Origin: Calothrix sp. FI2-JRJ7
GTDB lineage: Bacteria > Cyanobacteriota > Cyanobacteriia > Cyanobacteriales > Nostocaceae
Assembly (NCBI GenBank): GCA_019359675.1
Contig: JAHHGX010000068.1
Location: 124,001-188,000 of the forward strand
DNA: 64,000 nt
Direction of reading: 5' to 3'
Positions 26,166 through 33,509 of the stretch are shown here, one piece after another. The first letter of the stretch is position 1. Every line of letters starts with the position of its first letter. The notes beneath the pieces are model-generated. The model searched no databases. It saw nothing but the letters and a program-made list of their open reading frames with translations, and was not told where the DNA came from. A program made the position numbers and the translations under genes.

Positions 26166-26849
26166 TTAAGCTGTGCCAGCACCCTTGCTGGCTTTAATAA
26201 CTTTTGCCGGAACTCCAACTGCAATAGAAAAAGGTGGAATATCTTTATTAACAACTGCTCCAGCTCCTATTACACTTCCCTTACCAATAGTGACTCCATC
26301 TAATATTCTGACTCCAGAGCCAATCCAACAATTGTCCTGAATTTCAATACCTTCGCGACTTAATTCATTCTCTCTATGATTATTAGCGTAAATGCTTGTA
26401 TGAGATGCAATTAAACAGTCTTTGCCAATTTTTATATGACCGGGGCCAGCCATACAAACATAAGGACCCACATAAGAATTTTCACCAATATCAATCAAAC
26501 AATCAGAAACAGTAGCTCTAATATCAACTCCACGGTCAATACAAACTTTGTTACCAATACGCAGTAAGCTATTTGGCGCCATCATATCAAAGCGTGCATC
26601 TCGCAAAATTTTAACACCATCGCCAATTTCAACCAAACCGCCTCCAAGAAACTCAACTCCGGTTTGAATGTAAACTTTTTTACCCACGCGAGCAAGTATT
26701 AAAGGGTAAGTTAATCGTCGCAACAGAACACCGAGTGGACGGGGAATCCATCCGACCAAATTAATTACGTTTAACTCTATTATTCGCGACAAAGTTGTAG
26801 GTGAGGTAGGCGCCATATGGTTAATATCGAGTTCTTCCTGAACTATCAT
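26166..26849 (-). CDS. Hexapeptide-repeat (LbH) acyltransferase, paralogue
   Basis: A 227-residue paralogue of the convergent neighbour, with the same architecture. An N-terminal helix and hydrophobic lead (VINLVGWIPRPLGVLLRRL) precede hexapeptide coils and the catalytic-type 'YANNHRENE' motif. The ending is 'IPPFSIAVGVPAKVIKA'. The two proteins differ much in the first half, so the duplication is old. Likely an O-acetyltransferase for cell-surface sugars. The start at 26,849 is preceded by no clear ribosome site; the ATG 11 codons in (MAPTSPTT) is an alternative. Confidence 0.88.
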   Translation of the reverse strand: MIVQEELDINHMAPTSPTTLSRIIELNVINLVGWIPRPLGVLLRRLTYPLILARVGKKVYIQTGVEFLGGGLVEIGDGVKILRDARFDMMAPNSLLRIGNKVCIDRGVDIRATVSDCLIDIGENSYVGPYVCMAGPGHIKIGKDCLIASHTSIYANNHRENELSREGIEIQDNCWIGSGVRILDGVTIGKGSVIGAGAVVNKDIPPFSIAVGVPAKVIKASKGAGTA

Positions 26850-26956
26850 AATTTTTTAAGCTTTGATTAGGTAAAGATATTAGCTAAGTAGTGATAATTC
26901 CTTTTTGGGAATATCACGATCAAAGTAGCTTTCTCTCATCTACCTAAAGGAGTAAA

Positions 26957-27004
26957 ATGCTAAAAAGAAGAGCTGTCATCAGCATACATATTATATTATG
27001 TTAA
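26957..27004 (+). CDS. Possible 15-codon mini-ORF with a strong ribosome site
   Basis: An AAAGGAGT sequence stands 4-5 bases before an ATG opening a 15-codon frame (MLKRRAVISIHIILC). It lies alone in the gap between the second acyltransferase (whose promoter is here, on the other strand) and rppB. It may be a leader or membrane micropeptide, or chance. Confidence 0.2.
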   Translation: MLKRRAVISIHIILC

Positions 27005-27115
27005 AGCTGGAACTACACAACTAAGTAGTAATAGCAGATAGTGCTAAATTTCTGCTACACAATCTTACCTGGCTATATCTTAATAGTTTTAATTAATGTA
27101 AGTTGACAAGTCTGT

Positions 27116-28525
27116 TTACTTTAGATTACATAAGCTGCGATACAACCTTTTTAGTAAAGAAATAGAACTTTTCTTCTTTATTGCAGTGGCATCCAAAGGT
27201 AATTGAACTGTAAAAATACTACCTTTACCCAATTCACTCTCTACGTTTAACTTACCTTTATGTACACTAACTATAGCGCTTACAATCGCTAAACCCAATC
27301 CTGAACCACCAGTACTGCGAGAGCGGTCACTCGAAACACGGTAAAAGCGGTCAAAAATGTGAGGAAGCTCCTGAAGTGGAATACCAATACCTGTATCCTG
27401 AACTTTAATTACAGCATAATAGTCGTTTCTATTTAAAAATACTGTTACCTCTCCTCCTGGGGGCGTGTATTGAATTGCATTCACGATTAAATTAGATATT
27501 AAACGATAAAGCTGGTCGCTATTACCAATAATATTTAACGGTATCGGCGCCCCCTTTACAGATGTCAGCGTAACTCCTGCGGCAGCTGCCATTGCTTCAA
27601 ATTCCTCTACCAAATCGCTGATAATTTCCTCTAGACAACACTGTGAGCGTTGTTTAATAGGTTGCTTCTCTAAACGCACTAACATCAGTAAATCAGCAAC
27701 TAAAGTTGTCAGTCGCTGATTTTGACGGTGGATAGTTTGCAAAATATCGCGCGTTTCTTCTTCATCTAATTGTGGCGATAACAGCGCGGACTCTACGGTG
27801 GCGCCTGTAGCAGCTAAAGGTGTCCGTAATTCGTGTGCCGCATCGGCTGTAAATTGTTGAATTTGTCTGTAGGATTGATAAATAGGCTGCATTGCTAATC
27901 CAGATAACCACCAGCTAGCAGCAGTAATTATACCCATCGCTATTGGCAAACCTAATATTAAAACTAATTTTACACTATCAAGATAATAATTAAATTCTTC
28001 TAAACTTCGCCCAATTTGCAAGTAACCCCAATCACCATTATATCGAGTGTGTAAATGCATTGTTAATTGATGAAATTCATTGCCTTGTCTATCTTTAACA
28101 AATTGCCAAGTTTTTTTATTAAAATTAGTAGATATCCCTTCTGGGTAGTTACCTGCTGTAGCAATTAAACGTCCATTAATATCAAAAAAACGAATATAGT
28201 AATTACTTTTGTCAAAAGCACCAACAACATGACGTTTAGTATCTGGTTGCTGTTGAATACAGTTGGCGCCTATGCACATACTCAAATTTGGAAATAACTG
28301 CCGTACAGCAGGTTCTAAATGTCCAGGTGTCGGTAATTTTGGTTCAATAGTATCATGTATAGTTCCAGCGATTGATTCGATTTCATTATCTAAAGCTACT
28401 ACATGAGCATGAAACACTGAAGAGTAAAAACCGAAGGCACATAAGCTTAAAATTAAACCCATTACAACGGCATAATATAAAGCTAGACGAATGCGAGTAA
28501 GTCGGAACAATCTATTTTGATTCAT
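27116..28525 (-). CDS. rppB: Two-component sensor histidine kinase RppB
   Basis: A 469-residue membrane kinase. A first membrane segment (about 10-32) is followed by a ~140-residue periplasmic sensor with a CIGANC cysteine pair and several histidines, suitable for a metal, and a second membrane segment (about 175-200). HAMP-like linker, HisKA ('DAAHELRTPL') and HATPase_c ('NLIVNAIQYTPPGG', 'DTGIGIP', 'GGSGLGLAI') follow. It lies directly downstream of rppA with a 4-base overlap if a TTG at 28,534 is used. The ATG at 28,525 is preferred. RppA/RppB (NrsR/NrsS) of Synechocystis regulates nickel and redox-linked genes. Here the neighbours are metal-export genes, so metal sensing is likely. Confidence 0.88.
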   Translation of the reverse strand: MNQNRLFRLTRIRLALYYAVVMGLILSLCAFGFYSSVFHAHVVALDNEIESIAGTIHDTIEPKLPTPGHLEPAVRQLFPNLSMCIGANCIQQQPDTKRHVVGAFDKSNYYIRFFDINGRLIATAGNYPEGISTNFNKKTWQFVKDRQGNEFHQLTMHLHTRYNGDWGYLQIGRSLEEFNYYLDSVKLVLILGLPIAMGIITAASWWLSGLAMQPIYQSYRQIQQFTADAAHELRTPLAATGATVESALLSPQLDEEETRDILQTIHRQNQRLTTLVADLLMLVRLEKQPIKQRSQCCLEEIISDLVEEFEAMAAAAGVTLTSVKGAPIPLNIIGNSDQLYRLISNLIVNAIQYTPPGGEVTVFLNRNDYYAVIKVQDTGIGIPLQELPHIFDRFYRVSSDRSRSTGGSGLGLAIVSAIVSVHKGKLNVESELGKGSIFTVQLPLDATAIKKKSSISLLKRLYRSLCNLK

Positions 28526-28530
28526 TGCGC

Positions 28531-29217
28531 TCAATTAAGTCGATATCCCATACCGTGTAAAGTTTCAATTGGGTTATCGCAGCCACTATTTAATAGTTTA
28601 CGACGCAATAAACGTATTTGTGCTGCCACCACATTACTTCCTGCTTCTGCACTAACTTCCCATACTGCCGAGCGAATTTGTTCAGTAGTAACAATTTGAT
28701 TTTGGTGCTTCATCAAATATTCTAAAATTTGAAATTCTTTATTAGTTAAAGGTATTACCTGTTGATTCCCTGTTGCATCACTACTAGCAACTGAATTATT
28801 CGCATAATCTAAAGTTAAGTTGCCGACAGTAAGCTTTGGGGGTTGAAATAGGGGAGAACGACGCTGCAATGCTCGTAATCTGGCTAGTAATTCTCCCATA
28901 CCAAACGGTTTTACTAGGTAATCATCGGCGCCTGCATCCAAACCAGCAATTTTATCTTCCATCCTATCCTTAGCTGTTAGCATCAAGATAGGTAGAGAAT
29001 TTCCTTTTAAACGTAGTCTTTTACACAATTCTAAACCAGTAATACCTGGAAGCATCCAATCGAGAATAGCTACAGTATACTCTGCCGAGCTATTTTCTAA
29101 ATATTCCCATGCATCTGTACCATTCATGACCCAATCAACCAAGTACTTATGCTGGTTGAGAGTACGCTTGATAGCAGCTCCTAAATCTGGCTCATCTTCG
29201 ACTAGCAACACCCGCAT
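28531..29217 (-). CDS. rppA: OmpR-family response regulator RppA
   Basis: A 228-residue response regulator. The receiver domain (1-120) has the acidic pair in VEDEPD, phospho-acceptor Asp in AILDWMLPG and Lys in VKPFG. A winged-helix DNA-binding domain (about 130-228) ends in 'LRRKLLNSG...LHGMGYRLN'. The frame is open 17 codons upstream. The ATG at 29,217 is chosen because the protein then starts at the usual 'MRVLLVEDEPD', and because the predicted -10 box at 29,235-29,240 would lie inside the longer version. A direct ATGAAAT repeat at the -35 position suggests autoregulation; the same repeat precedes the RND pump and adaptor genes. Confidence 0.92.
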   Translation of the reverse strand: MRVLLVEDEPDLGAAIKRTLNQHKYLVDWVMNGTDAWEYLENSSAEYTVAILDWMLPGITGLELCKRLRLKGNSLPILMLTAKDRMEDKIAGLDAGADDYLVKPFGMGELLARLRALQRRSPLFQPPKLTVGNLTLDYANNSVASSDATGNQQVIPLTNKEFQILEYLMKHQNQIVTTEQIRSAVWEVSAEAGSNVVAAQIRLLRRKLLNSGCDNPIETLHGMGYRLN

Positions 29218-29234
29218 ATCAAAAAATATAACTA

Positions 29235-29276
29235 TATTTAGTAGTTTGCCTCTTAACAATGAAATCAAGATGAAAT
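29235..29276 (-). promoter_or_regulatory. rppA promoter with 11-bp direct repeat (RppA-box candidate)
   Basis: On the minus strand, TTTCATCTTGATTTCAT (complement of 29,259-29,276) covers the -35 area. It is followed after 18 bases by TAAATA (29,235-29,240). The ATTTCAT half-sites repeat every 11 bases, one helical turn, as OmpR-family regulators require. The same layout is seen at 36,697-36,737 and 38,602-38,642. It resembles the TTCAT direct repeats described for cyanobacterial metal regulators such as CopR. Confidence 0.75.
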
Positions 29277-29288
29277 TTTTATTTACCC

Positions 29289-29320
29289 TTGACTCTCCAG
29301 TAGACGGGAGAATTCACAAT
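29289..29320 (+). promoter_or_regulatory. MerR-type promoter of the CopZ-like gene
   Basis: TTGACT (29,289-29,294) and CACAAT (29,315-29,320) are separated by 20 bases, too long for normal use. The spacer holds the dyad CTCTCC...GGGAGA. This is the layout of CueR/ZntR-type promoters. The same layout occurs before the DUF305 gene (39,497-39,528). The probable activator is the MerR protein at 32,475-32,888. The transcript leader would be about 22 bases. Confidence 0.78.
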
Positions 29321-29348
29321 AACATTAGTTATTTAAAGGGTGATTTCT

Positions 29349-29543
29349 ATGACACTTCAACTAAAAGTTCCAAACATGGCTTGTTCTGCTTGTGGCGCCA
29401 CTATTACAGAGGCGATAAAAGCTATTGACCCGACTGCAACAGTTCAAGCTGACCCGAAAACAAAGTTAGTTAATGTTGAGACTCAAGAAGAGGAAGCGGT
29501 AATTAAAGAGGCTGTTATTGCTGCTGGTTATTCGGTTGGGTGA
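29349..29543 (+). CDS. CopZ-like heavy-metal-associated (HMA) copper chaperone
   Basis: A 64-residue HMA-domain protein with the metal-binding motif MACSACG (CxxC). Such proteins carry Cu(I) in the cytosol and pass it to Cu-ATPases. The start at 29,349 is chosen over one three codons upstream because AAAGGGTG stands at good distance. It is 77 bases before the Cu-type ATPase gene, in the same direction. It has a MerR-type promoter in front. The presence of 'KAIDPTATVQADPKTKLVNVET' and 'AVIAAGYSV' fits the ferredoxin-like fold. Confidence 0.9.
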   Translation: MTLQLKVPNMACSACGATITEAIKAIDPTATVQADPKTKLVNVETQEEEAVIKEAVIAAGYSVG

Positions 29544-29557
29544 TGTTGGTTATTTAA

Positions 29558-29587
29558 GGGCGGGCAAGGATGCCCACCCCACAAGAT
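29558..29587. repeat. GGGCGGGCAAGGATGCCCACC dispersed repeat
   Basis: A 30-base copy of a dispersed sequence ending 'ccccacaagat'. It lies between the chaperone and the ATPase gene. Relatives are at 49,105-49,142 (diverged), 51,650-51,720 (inverted, long) and 53,775-53,803. It can fold on its GGGCA..TGCCC core. Confidence 0.7.
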
Positions 29588-29620
29588 TTTTATCCTACAA
29601 GATTTTTAGTGGAGGAAGAT

Positions 29621-31939
29621 ATGGAGAATGCTGCTTTAAAGCTGCATGGTATGAGTTGTGCTTCTTGCGCGCGAAGTGTTGAGGAAGCAATTAGTTCTGT
29701 AAATGGTGTGTCGGAGTGTATTGTGAATTATGGTGCCGAATTAGCGACAGTAAAATATGACCCTAGAAAAACAAATGTAACAGCTATTCAAAAAGCTGTA
29801 GATGAGGCTGGTTATTCGGCTTACCCATTACAAGAACAAAATCCAGTTGCACAACAGGATGAAGCTGAGAAACGTAGACAATCAAGAGAAACTAATGAAC
29901 TAACCCGCAAAGTTGTTGTTGCAAGTATTCTCAGTGGAATAATTGTTATTGGTTCTATACCAATGATGACTGGGTTGCATGTACCTTTTATCCCTATGTG
30001 GTTACATAACCCTTGGTTGCAACTAGTGCTAACAATTCCTATCCAGTTTTGGTGTGGTTTATCTTTCTATCGCAATGCATGGAAAGCTTTTAAACGTCAT
30101 GCGGCAACTATGGATACTCTTGTTGCATTGGGAACTAGTACGGCATTCATTTATTCGCTTTTTCCTACCTTTTTTCCTAGCTTTTTTATCTCTCAGGGTT
30201 TAAGACCAGATGTATATTATGAAGCTTCCTCTGTTATCATCGCTTTGATATTATTGGGAAGACTCTTAGAAAGTCGTGCGAAAAAACAAACTGGAGAAGC
30301 TATCCGTAAACTTATCGGGTTACAAGCAAAAACTGCACGTTTGATTCGTAACGAACAAGAAATTGATATTCCTATTGAAGAGGTGCAAATTGGGGATGTA
30401 ATTTTAGTTCGTCCTGGTGAGAAAATTCCTGTCGATGGTGAAGTAGTTGATGGCACATCGACTATTGATGAATCTATGGTGACAGGAGAAAGTGTAGCAG
30501 TGAAAAAACAACCAGGTGATGAGGTGATTGGTGCCACTATTAATAAAACTGGCAGCTTTAAATTTAAAGCAACGCGAGTAGGAAAAGATACCGTTCTCGC
30601 CCAAATAGTTCAGCTTGTCCAACAAGCTCAAGGTAGTAAGGCGCCTATCCAAAGATTAGCAGACTCTGTAACAGGATGGTTTGTACCTGCGGTAATTGCA
30701 ATTGCACTGCTTACTTTCATGATTTGGTTTAATATCATGGGTAATCTCACTCTTGCTTTGATTACCACTGTAGGAGTATTGATTATCGCTTGTCCTTGCG
30801 CGCTAGGTTTAGCAACTCCGACATCAGTAATGGTAGGAACGGGTAAAGGCGCCGAAAACGGTATTTTAATAAAAGACGCCGATAGTTTGGAACTAGCGCA
30901 CAAAATCAAAACAATTGTTCTAGATAAAACCGGAACCATCGCCCAAGGAAAACCCACAGTCACCGACTTTATTACAGTCAACGGAACAGCAAACAACAAT
31001 GAAATAAAATTATTGCAACTAGCTGCATCACTAGAACGCAACTCCGAACACCCTCTAGCCGAAGCAGTCGTCAGATACGCCCAAACCCAAAATGTAGACA
31101 GTAACAATAATGTAAATGTAGAGACGTTACATGTAAGGTCTCTACAACAACGGCGCCAACAACAGGTAAACAATTTTGAATCAATACCAGGTAGCGGTGT
31201 ACAAGGTATCATTAACAACCATCTCGTCCAAATTGGTACACAACGCTGGATGGAAGAATTGGGTATAAAAACTCAAGCTTTGTCCAAGGAAAAAGAACGC
31301 TTAGAATACCTCGGTAAAACAGCAATATATATCGCAGTAGACGGCAATATTGAAGGACTAATGGGTATTTCTGATGCCGTCAAACCCACTTCCACCCAAG
31401 CAATAAAAGCATTGCAAAAACTAGGTTTAGAAGTAGTAATGCTCACAGGAGACAATCGTCGTACAGCAGAAACTATTGCCCGCGAAGTAGGGATAACGCG
31501 CGTTTTAGCAGAAGTTCGCCCCGACCAAAAAGCTGAGACTGTGAGAAAATTACAAAGCGAAGGAAAAATTGTCGCAATGGTGGGTGATGGTATAAATGAT
31601 GCCCCAGCACTAGCTCAAGCAGATGTAGGTATAGCCATTGGCACAGGAACAGATGTAGCAATTGCTGCTAGTGACATCACACTCATCTCAGGAGATTTAC
31701 AAGGTGTAGTAACAGCAATTCAACTTAGCCATGCAACAATGCGTAACATACGTCAAAATTTATTCTTCGCCTTCATTTACAACGTAGCAGGAATTCCAAT
31801 TGCTGCTGGTATTCTCTTTCCTATTTTTGGCTGGTTGCTTAACCCAATTATTGCAGGCGCCGCAATGGCATTCAGTTCGGTATCAGTATTAACAAACGCA
31901 TTGCGTCTGCGTAACTTCCGACCCAAAGTAATTACATAG
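29621..31939 (+). CDS. copA: Copper-translocating P1B-type ATPase
   Basis: A 772-residue Cu(I)-type P-type ATPase. One HMA domain (Cys13/Cys16 in MSCASC) is followed by eight membrane helices, the metal-site CPC motif at 391-393 and the phosphorylated Asp435 (DKTGT). '[10 protein letters not shown]' and TM7/TM8 motifs follow (YN in '[11 protein letters not shown]', and M..SS in '[15 protein letters not shown]'), which mark Cu(I) specificity (P1B-1). The start is the ATG at 29,621 with GGAGG at 29,611-29,615; the upstream open frame comes from a repeat. A 28-base palindromic repeat (31,118-31,145) is inserted in frame in the nucleotide-binding domain. It adds residues ~500-509, with a glutamine-rich extension. 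Could be a plasma-membrane CtaA-like or thylakoid PacS-like pump. Confidence 0.93.
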   Translation: MENAALKLHGMSCASCARSVEEAISSVNGVSECIVNYGAELATVKYDPRKTNVTAIQKAVDEAGYSAYPLQEQNPVAQQDEAEKRRQSRETNELTRKVVVASILSGIIVIGSIPMMTGLHVPFIPMWLHNPWLQLVLTIPIQFWCGLSFYRNAWKAFKRHAATMDTLVALGTSTAFIYSLFPTFFPSFFISQGLRPDVYYEASSVIIALILLGRLLESRAKKQTGEAIRKLIGLQAKTARLIRNEQEIDIPIEEVQIGDVILVRPGEKIPVDGEVVDGTSTIDESMVTGESVAVKKQPGDEVIGATINKTGSFKFKATRVGKDTVLAQIVQLVQQAQGSKAPIQRLADSVTGWFVPAVIAIALLTFMIWFNIMGNLTLALITTVGVLIIACPCALGLATPTSVMVGTGKGAENGILIKDADSLELAHKIKTIVLDKTGTIAQGKPTVTDFITVNGTANNNEIKLLQLAASLERNSEHPLAEAVVRYAQTQNVDSNNNVNVETLHVRSLQQRRQQQVNNFESIPGSGVQGIINNHLVQIGTQRWMEELGIKTQALSKEKERLEYLGKTAIYIAVDGNIEGLMGISDAVKPTSTQAIKALQKLGLEVVMLTGDNRRTAETIAREVGITRVLAEVRPDQKAETVRKLQSEGKIVAMVGDGINDAPALAQADVGIAIGTGTDVAIAASDITLISGDLQGVVTAIQLSHATMRNIRQNLFFAFIYNVAGIPIAAGILFPIFGWLLNPIIAGAAMAFSSVSVLTNALRLRNFRPKVIT
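31118..31145. repeat. GTAGAGACG-family palindrome inside copA
   Basis: 28 bases, identical to the 4019 and 39,719 copies except one base (AAGG for AACG). It is translated in frame as 'VETLHVRSL'. It lies in the nucleotide-binding domain between the DKTGT motif and the conserved '[10 protein letters not shown]' stretch, in a loop where relatives are shorter. Confidence 0.85.
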
Positions 31940-31952
31940 AAAGGGGATGTAT

Positions 31953-32399
31953 ATGTTGATTAAAAAGGTAATTATTGGCAGTTTTGCTTTGGGATTATTG
32001 TTTGTTGGCGCCATTAACATAACAGGGGAGCATCCATGTCATGCTGAGGAACGTAAAGCGGAGCTTTTCCCGAAGGGTAGCATCTTAAAAACCCCATGTC
32101 ATGCTGAGGAACGTAAAGCGGAGCTTTTCCCGAAGGGTAGCATCTTAAAAAACTCAAATTTAACTAAGATTTTTCGCTACGCTCAAAATGACAATTTATA
32201 TTTTGGCTTCCTTGGGATGCTTCCCACAACAGTAGCACAAATGCCTCATCAAACCCATACATCTGAGACACAAACAAGCTTTCAACGTCTAGAACAACCG
32301 CTATGGGTAAAAGCAGCAGTTACAGCGTCTGGTTTTGGATTAATTGGTTTGGAAATATGGTGGTTTTTGTTGAGTAAACCAAAATCAAAAAATGTATAA
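31953..32399 (+). CDS. Small membrane protein with repeat-derived insert
   Basis: A 148-residue protein starting 13 bases after copA. AAAGGGG (31,941-31,947) fits the ATG at 31,953 better than the one six bases earlier. A signal-like hydrophobic start (about 5-22) and a C-terminal membrane helix (VTASGFGLIGLEIWWFLL) flank a polar region with 'QMPHQTHTSET' histidines. Roughly residues 28-73 are encoded by two 60-bp repeats plus their complementary tail. Without them it would be a ~100-residue membrane protein, perhaps an accessory to the Cu ATPase. Function not recognised. The insert keeps the frame, so the gene may still work. Confidence 0.65.
   Translation: MLIKKVIIGSFALGLLFVGAINITGEHPCHAEERKAELFPKGSILKTPCHAEERKAELFPKGSILKNSNLTKIFRYAQNDNLYFGFLGMLPTTVAQMPHQTHTSETQTSFQRLEQPLWVKAAVTASGFGLIGLEIWWFLLSKPKSKNV
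32034..32153. repeat. 60-bp tandem repeat within a gene
   Basis: Two near-perfect 60-base units (32,034-32,093; 32,094-32,153) begin 'ccatgtcatgctgagg' and end 'gcatcttaaaaa'. A partial complementary tail ('ttttcgctacgctcaaaatgacaa', about 32,170-32,195) follows. This is the common 'gtcatgctgag..aagcatct' interspersed repeat of bacteria. Being 20 codons long, it keeps the host frame open. Confidence 0.9.
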
Positions 32400-32415
32400 G
32401 ATAATATTACTCCCA

Positions 32416-32443
32416 GTAGGGTGGGCACTGCCCACCTTACTAC
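32416..32443. repeat. GGTGGGCACTGCCCACC palindrome, copy 2
   Basis: The same 28-base element as at 9,957-9,984, here 31 bases upstream of the MerR gene start. It may affect the leader of that gene. Confidence 0.7.
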
Positions 32444-32474
32444 TCCCAAAAATTATTATAGAGGTGCGTGTATT

Positions 32475-32888
32475 ATGTTACTCCAAGATAAGACAAAACA
32501 AATAGGCGCCGTTGCCAAAGAAAGTGGTGTACCAATCAAAACTATTCGTTATTACGAGGAATTAGGACTACTGAAAGCATCGGGTAGAACAGAAGGTGGG
32601 TTTAGATTGTTCGACTCTGATGTTTTTTCTCGCTTACATTTTATTAAGCGCGCGCAGAGCTTAGGATTAACTTTATCAGAAATTAAAGATTTTTTGTCAG
32701 TTCATGACCAAGGTGATTTACCTTGCGACCATATCAAAGCTAGATTGCAAGATAAAGTGGTAGTGATTAATAAACAAATTCAAGAACTTATGATGTTTAA
32801 GCAAGAGTTAGAAAGCCTTCTTTCAGGATGGGAAGCTGTGGCCGAAAACTCACAACAAACAATTTGCCCAATTATTGAGAAAAATTAA
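32475..32888 (+). CDS. MerR-family heavy-metal-responsive regulator
   Basis: A 137-residue MerR protein. The winged helix-turn-helix (about 7-75) contains 'IGAVAKESGVPIKTIRYYEELGLL'-type text (shown in part) and 'GGFRLFDSDVFSRLHFIKRA'. A long dimerisation helix and a C-terminal part with Cys and His (LPCDH, and CPIIE near the end) suit metal binding. The start at 32,475 is supported by GAGGTG (32,461-32,466); an 18-codon upstream extension is repeat sequence. Family members bind dyads in 19-20-bp spacers and activate on metal binding. Such promoters occur at 29,289 and 39,497, both before metal-handling genes. Cu(I) or Zn(II) is the likely signal. Confidence 0.88.
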   Translation: MLLQDKTKQIGAVAKESGVPIKTIRYYEELGLLKASGRTEGGFRLFDSDVFSRLHFIKRAQSLGLTLSEIKDFLSVHDQGDLPCDHIKARLQDKVVVINKQIQELMMFKQELESLLSGWEAVAENSQQTICPIIEKN

Positions 32889-32917
32889 TTAATGTAATGT
32901 TTATTTCTAATTATTCA

Positions 32918-32955
32918 TATTCCCGACAACTTCCGTTAAGTCGGGAATATTGTTT
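32918..32955 (+). terminator. Bidirectional intrinsic terminator
   Basis: A perfect 11-bp stem (ATATTCCCGAC / GTCGGGAATAT) with a 12-base loop is followed by TGTTTT. It lies between the convergent MerR gene and lipoprotein gene and can serve both. Confidence 0.75.
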
Positions 32956-33455
32956 TACTGATTAAAATTAAACCTACCGTTTACTTGATCACCAGCAATA
33001 ACCGCATTAATTCTTACTTGATATTGACCTGCGGCGCCTTTATCTAACTTCACAGCATAATGTTTACCTAGAGCATCATAGGTTAGTGGGACAGTATGAA
33101 GTTTCCCGTCAGGTGCTTGAATATCTGCCGTAACTTTTGCGTTTGAAACAGTTTCGTGTTTATCGCCTGTTAGCACGTATAAATCTAAGTGAGTGGCACC
33201 ATCTTCTTTTTCAGGCACTAACTCTAAATGGTACTTCCCAGTCTCAACGACTTGACCGCCTTTGCTACTCTGAGAATGGTCACTAATTTTCTTGCTATTT
33301 GCTGCGGTTTCTGTTTTTGATGCAGTCTCTGTTTTGCCTGTTGTTTCTGTAGTACCACTATTTGTATTGCTGCTATCTGAAACTTGGTTGCTACAGGCGC
33401 CTAAAAAGAATCCGGCACTAGCTAAAACTACAAAGCCTAATTTAAATAATTTCAT
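32955..33455 (-). CDS. Lipoprotein with YtkA/FixH-like domain
   Basis: A 166-residue lipoprotein. The signal sequence ends in the lipobox LGAC (lipidated Cys about 21). A threonine/lysine-rich linker (about 25-60) follows, then a ~95-residue beta-sandwich-like domain of the kind called YtkA-like ('GKYHLELVPEKEDGATHLDL', 'NAKVTADIQAPDGK', 'GQYQVRINAVIAG'). A GAGGAG site precedes the start. It follows the RND pump gene by 54 bases on the same strand and probably belongs to that operon. A periplasmic metal-binding or pump-accessory role is inferred from context only. Confidence 0.75.
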   Translation of the reverse strand: MKLFKLGFVVLASAGFFLGACSNQVSDSSNTNSGTTETTGKTETASKTETAANSKKISDHSQSSKGGQVVETGKYHLELVPEKEDGATHLDLYVLTGDKHETVSNAKVTADIQAPDGKLHTVPLTYDALGKHYAVKLDKGAAGQYQVRINAVIAGDQVNGRFNFNQ

Positions 33456-33509
33456 TAATTTACTCCTCTTAAATATTATTAAGCGTTATTTAGACCTTAG
33501 GGCAAAGAA

